Source: Nemopilema nomurai
Lineage: Eukaryota; Cnidaria; Scyphozoa; Rhizostomeae; Rhizostomatidae
Direction of reading: 5' to 3'
NCBI GenBank assembly: GCA_003864495.1
Contig: ML133457.1
Location: 1,054,001 to 1,118,000 of the forward strand
DNA: 64,000 bases
The first letter of the stretch is position 1. Every line of letters begins with the position of its first letter. The notes below the pieces were generated by a model. That model had not been told where the DNA came from. It ran no database searches and worked only from the letters and a program-made list of their open reading frames with translations. Positions 63,249 to 64,000 of this stretch are shown here, piece by piece. The translations under genes and the position numbers were made by a program.

Positions 63249-64000
63249 ACGGTCGAAATTTTTGTATTCGAGGCAACATCTTTAGTATCTGAAGAGGCTC
63301 CGGCATGGTTAGGGCCGACATGCAACGAAAAGTTTTTTTATTCAAGTCTCTTGTTTGGCTTAAACCTGCTCCGAATTGGTGAAACCAATCATATCACAAT
63401 ATATTTTAAGTCAAATTTATACATAAATCATGAAATTGACCATCAATACAATGTATAAAATTTAAACACGAAACTTGAAAACGGCTCTTTTCTTGAAAGG
63501 GGGCTGGGGGCTCGCACCCACAGTACGCCCCCAAATGGCGTGGCCTGAAAAATGCTTCGCAGCGATATGATGATCCTATGGCTTTTATAGGTTTTTTTAC
63601 ACATTAAGGTTATACATTTATGTATGCCGACTAGAATTACTTGACTGAGGCATTTTAGAAGATGGGCTTTATCGTTATAGAAATCGAATATGTTAAAACA
63701 AACAAAACTTCAGTTTTTTCTAAATCTTTGTTAATTCAGACCTTTGATTAGGAAATTCTGCACAGAAATAGACTTATGTCAAAGGATAACATGGGCTTTT
63801 TATGTCTACATCACAATGTAAAACACAGAAAGAAAACAACTAATTTTTCCTCAATGCATAATTGATAGGTGGCACTAAGATATTTGTAAACCTTTTACCA
63901 ATGTAAACATACGATTTTAATTACCAAAAATAGCGCGTTGTTCTGATTTAGAACGCAAAATTCGATAATCGCATTCTAAACGTGCGTGAATCTTATCTTA

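Overview
The window is AT-rich nuclear DNA of an animal. It has short exons, GT-AG introns, microsatellites, a tRNA-derived SINE and small transposon relics. Gene content (Ku80, bystin, FNBP4, a BRSK/SAD kinase and two acetylcholine-receptor-like subunits) says metazoan. The receptor style and genome texture fit a non-vertebrate, perhaps a cnidarian, but the sequence alone does not settle the species. No bacterial operon, CRISPR array or virus is visible.

Layout. 1-1368: gene-free upstream DNA. 1369-16602 (+): XRCC5 (Ku80), rebuilt as 26 exons and about 723 residues, with a 0.9 kb GTGA satellite, a SINE and a LINE-like 3' end in its introns. 17644-23390 (-): a Cys-loop receptor subunit rebuilt as 9 exons, with two reading-frame breaks and one missing splice acceptor, so either a young pseudogene or a copy with assembly errors. 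24238-32203 (+): a second Cys-loop receptor subunit, 10 exons and about 1011 residues, intact, with a very long Lys/Glu-rich M3-M4 loop. 33549-34859 (-): intronless bystin. 35648-49751 (+): FNBP4, 18 exons, two WW domains, one probable homopolymer error in exon 7. 49752-56068: gene-poor spacer with a small MITE. 56069 to the right edge (+): the 5' part of a BRSK/SAD-type kinase, cut by the window within the activation loop.

Gene arrangement. The two receptor genes are head to head across about 0.85 kb and share most intron phases, so they look like a divergent paralogous pair. Bystin and FNBP4 are also head to head, across about 0.8 kb. XRCC5 ends tail to tail with the minus receptor, and the plus receptor ends tail to tail with bystin. 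The genes belong to unrelated processes (double-strand break repair, ligand-gated ion conduction, 40S ribosome biogenesis, WW/proline-rich scaffolding, LKB1-activated kinase signalling), so apart from the receptor pair the neighbourhood looks incidental.

The most unusual item is the receptor at 24238-32203. A single 1.3 kb exon inserts about 430 residues of Lys/Glu-rich sequence between M3 and M4, making an intracellular loop of roughly 645 residues. All exon coordinates were derived by eye from homology, splice consensus and phase bookkeeping; no alignment or RNA evidence was available.
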